64,000 nucleotides of DNA from Streptomyces sp. LaPpAH-108 (GTDB lineage: Bacteria > Actinomycetota > Actinomycetes > Streptomycetales > Streptomycetaceae): NCBI RefSeq assembly GCF_000373625.1, contig NZ_KB891988.1:470053-534052 (forward strand), written 5' to 3'. This document shows positions 63,077 through 64,000 of this stretch, piece by piece. The stretch's first letter is position 1. Each line of letters begins with the position of its first letter. The position numbers and the translations under genes are program-made. Under the pieces are notes generated by a model, which saw nothing but the letters and a program-made list of their open reading frames with translations, searched no databases and was not told the origin of the DNA.

Positions 63077-64000
63077 GGGTGTGTCCTGTCGGGTCGGCGG
63101 GAGTGGGCGCAGGTGGCCGGAATGGTGTGCGGGGCGGGGCGGCTGGAGGGCGCCAGGACGGCGTGCACCGCGTCGGCGGCCATGAGCCCGGTCGGCTTTC
63201 GCTCACCGGTCAGGAAGGTCTCGGCGATGTAGTCGCTGGTGAGGACTCGGCGCGCTGAGGCCGGCAGCGGCTCGGGCCAGGTGGCAATGGGCCCGGCCAG
63301 GTGGGCAGCCGTGTGGTGGCGGAGCCAGGCGGTCCAGTCATCGGGGGCGTCGGCGATGACGAGGTGGTTGGCGAAGGGTTCCAGGGCGAGCAGGTCGGCG
63401 GTGGTCAGCGTGATGCCGAGCCGGGCCGGGCGCAGGCCGCTGTCGGAGAGGACGACCGGCAGACCGTGCTGGTGATGCAGGTGGCGGGCGACGGCGGTCA
63501 GCAGGGCGTGCCGGTCGGGGGTGGTGTCGGCCCACGGGAGGGCGATGGCGCCAAGCGGTTCGGCGAGGTACGCGGTGAGGCGGTCGATCCGGGTGGTGAT
63601 GTCGGCCAGTTCGGTGGGAGCGGTGCCGTGTCCGGGCAGGGTGTGGTGACTGGCGCTCCACTGGCCGTCGGGGCGGAGGTCGGCCTGGGCGTAGCCGCGG
63701 GCGTACTCAAGGCCCTTGAGGACCATGGCCCGCCCGGCGGGGGTGGGGTTGTGGGCGCCGCTGTGGCAGTGGCCGGCGAAGACCAGGTCGAGGTGGGGGA
63801 CCGCTTCGGCCAGGGCGAGGTCGTGGTCGAAGCCGGCGTGGCTGAGCAGCACCCACGAGTCCACGCCGGGGGTGGTGGCGGCCAGACGCTTCAAGGCGCG
63901 GGCAGGATCGACCAGATGGAGGCCGGGGCGCTGGGAGACGCGGATCGCGTCGAACGCGTCCGGGCCCATGACGCCGGTGACGGCAACGCGGCGGTCGCTG
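63073..64000 (-). CDS. Metallophosphoesterase/5'-nucleotidase-like protein, 5' end outside window (island operon gene 1)
   Basis: The reading frame stays open to the window edge, so the N-terminus is missing; about 309 residues are visible. The calcineurin-like motifs WVLLSHAGFDHDLALAEAVP and LDLVFAGHCHSGAHNP (GHCH metal ligands) mark the UshA/5'-nucleotidase type. A C-terminal nucleotide-binding-like domain follows (LTTADLLALEPFANHLV). No signal peptide can be checked. It is coupled to the radical SAM gene by GTGA. Dephosphorylation of a nucleotide would feed the phosphorylase downstream (inference). Confidence 0.85.
   Translation of the reverse strand, partial: SDRRVAVTGVMGPDAFDAIRVSQRPGLHLVDPARALKRLAATTPGVDSWVLLSHAGFDHDLALAEAVPHLDLVFAGHCHSGAHNPTPAGRAMVLKGLEYARGYAQADLRPDGQWSASHHTLPGHGTAPTELADITTRIDRLTAYLAEPLGAIALPWADTTPDRHALLTAVARHLHHQHGLPVVLSDSGLRPARLGITLTTADLLALEPFANHLVIADAPDDWTAWLRHHTAAHLAGPIATWPEPLPASARRVLTSDYIAETFLTGERKPTGLMAADAVHAVLAPSSRPAPHTIPATCAHSRRPDRTHP

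Overview
The window is chromosomal DNA from a high-GC actinomycete, almost certainly Streptomyces. The evidence is a very strong G/C bias at third codon positions, frequent GTG starts, and the gene order fasR-fabD-fabH-acpP-fabF, which matches the Streptomyces fatty-acid operon. Other supports are the homodimeric aceE next to DUF3052 and AhpE-type genes, and actinomycete families such as DUF3145, DUF4429 and GT87-PAP2. Species cannot be read from the sequence. Product names come from reading motifs and family resemblance; no database search was possible.

Region by region. 0-7.3 kb is ordinary metabolism: an esterase-type serine hydrolase, a divergent MarR/oxidoreductase pair, an EI24 membrane protein, a CBS protein, aldose 1-epimerase, an SGNH lipoprotein and DUF3145. 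7.6-12.7 kb is the fatty-acid synthase II operon, led by its activator FasR. 12.8-21 kb is mixed: pirin, a serine hydrolase, MerR with an aldo/keto reductase, DUF4429, a DUF1023-type hydrolase, and a divergent TetR/MFS pair with a visible operator. 21-25.4 kb holds aceE, DUF3052 and a peroxiredoxin. 25.5-34.8 kb is a tellurite-resistance-type (Ter) stress island. It has four TerD/TerA-superfamily proteins, a TerC-superfamily DUF475 membrane protein, and a three-gene enzyme module (HpcH-like lyase, PRTase-TRSP fused to StiP-PELOTA, HAD phosphatase). Two transcripts in this island start at near-identical ECF-type promoter motifs. 34.8-37.2 kb holds small membrane and coiled-coil proteins, followed by tRNA-Val(UAC).

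37.8-38.6 kb is a two-gene unit. The C-terminus of its membrane protein and the N-terminus of its helical protein carry the same motif of about 17 residues, as in amyloid-signalling receptor/effector pairs. 38.7-44.3 kb holds assorted small genes, including a DoxX gene behind an iron box and a superoxide-dismutase-like protein lacking its metal ligands. 44.3-46.5 kb is G-rich, partly repetitive non-coding DNA surrounding a yybP-ykoY Mn riboswitch and its UPF0016 exporter. 46.5-58.2 kb holds a HAD phosphatase, a broken tRNA-Arg-like sequence beside an MFS/LysR pair, an MFS transporter with a C-terminal winged-helix-like domain, and a GT87-PAP2 fusion.

At 58.3-58.8 kb a mannosyltransferase gene is frameshifted and cut off. 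Beyond it begins a tightly overlapping leftward operon that runs off the window: a metallophosphoesterase/5'-nucleotidase-like protein, a radical SAM protein, a nucleoside phosphorylase, a thymidylate-kinase-like P-loop kinase and a GT2 glycosyltransferase. It looks like an accessory island for nucleoside or nucleotide chemistry. With the amyloid-motif pair and the Ter module, it is the best candidate for an undescribed system here.
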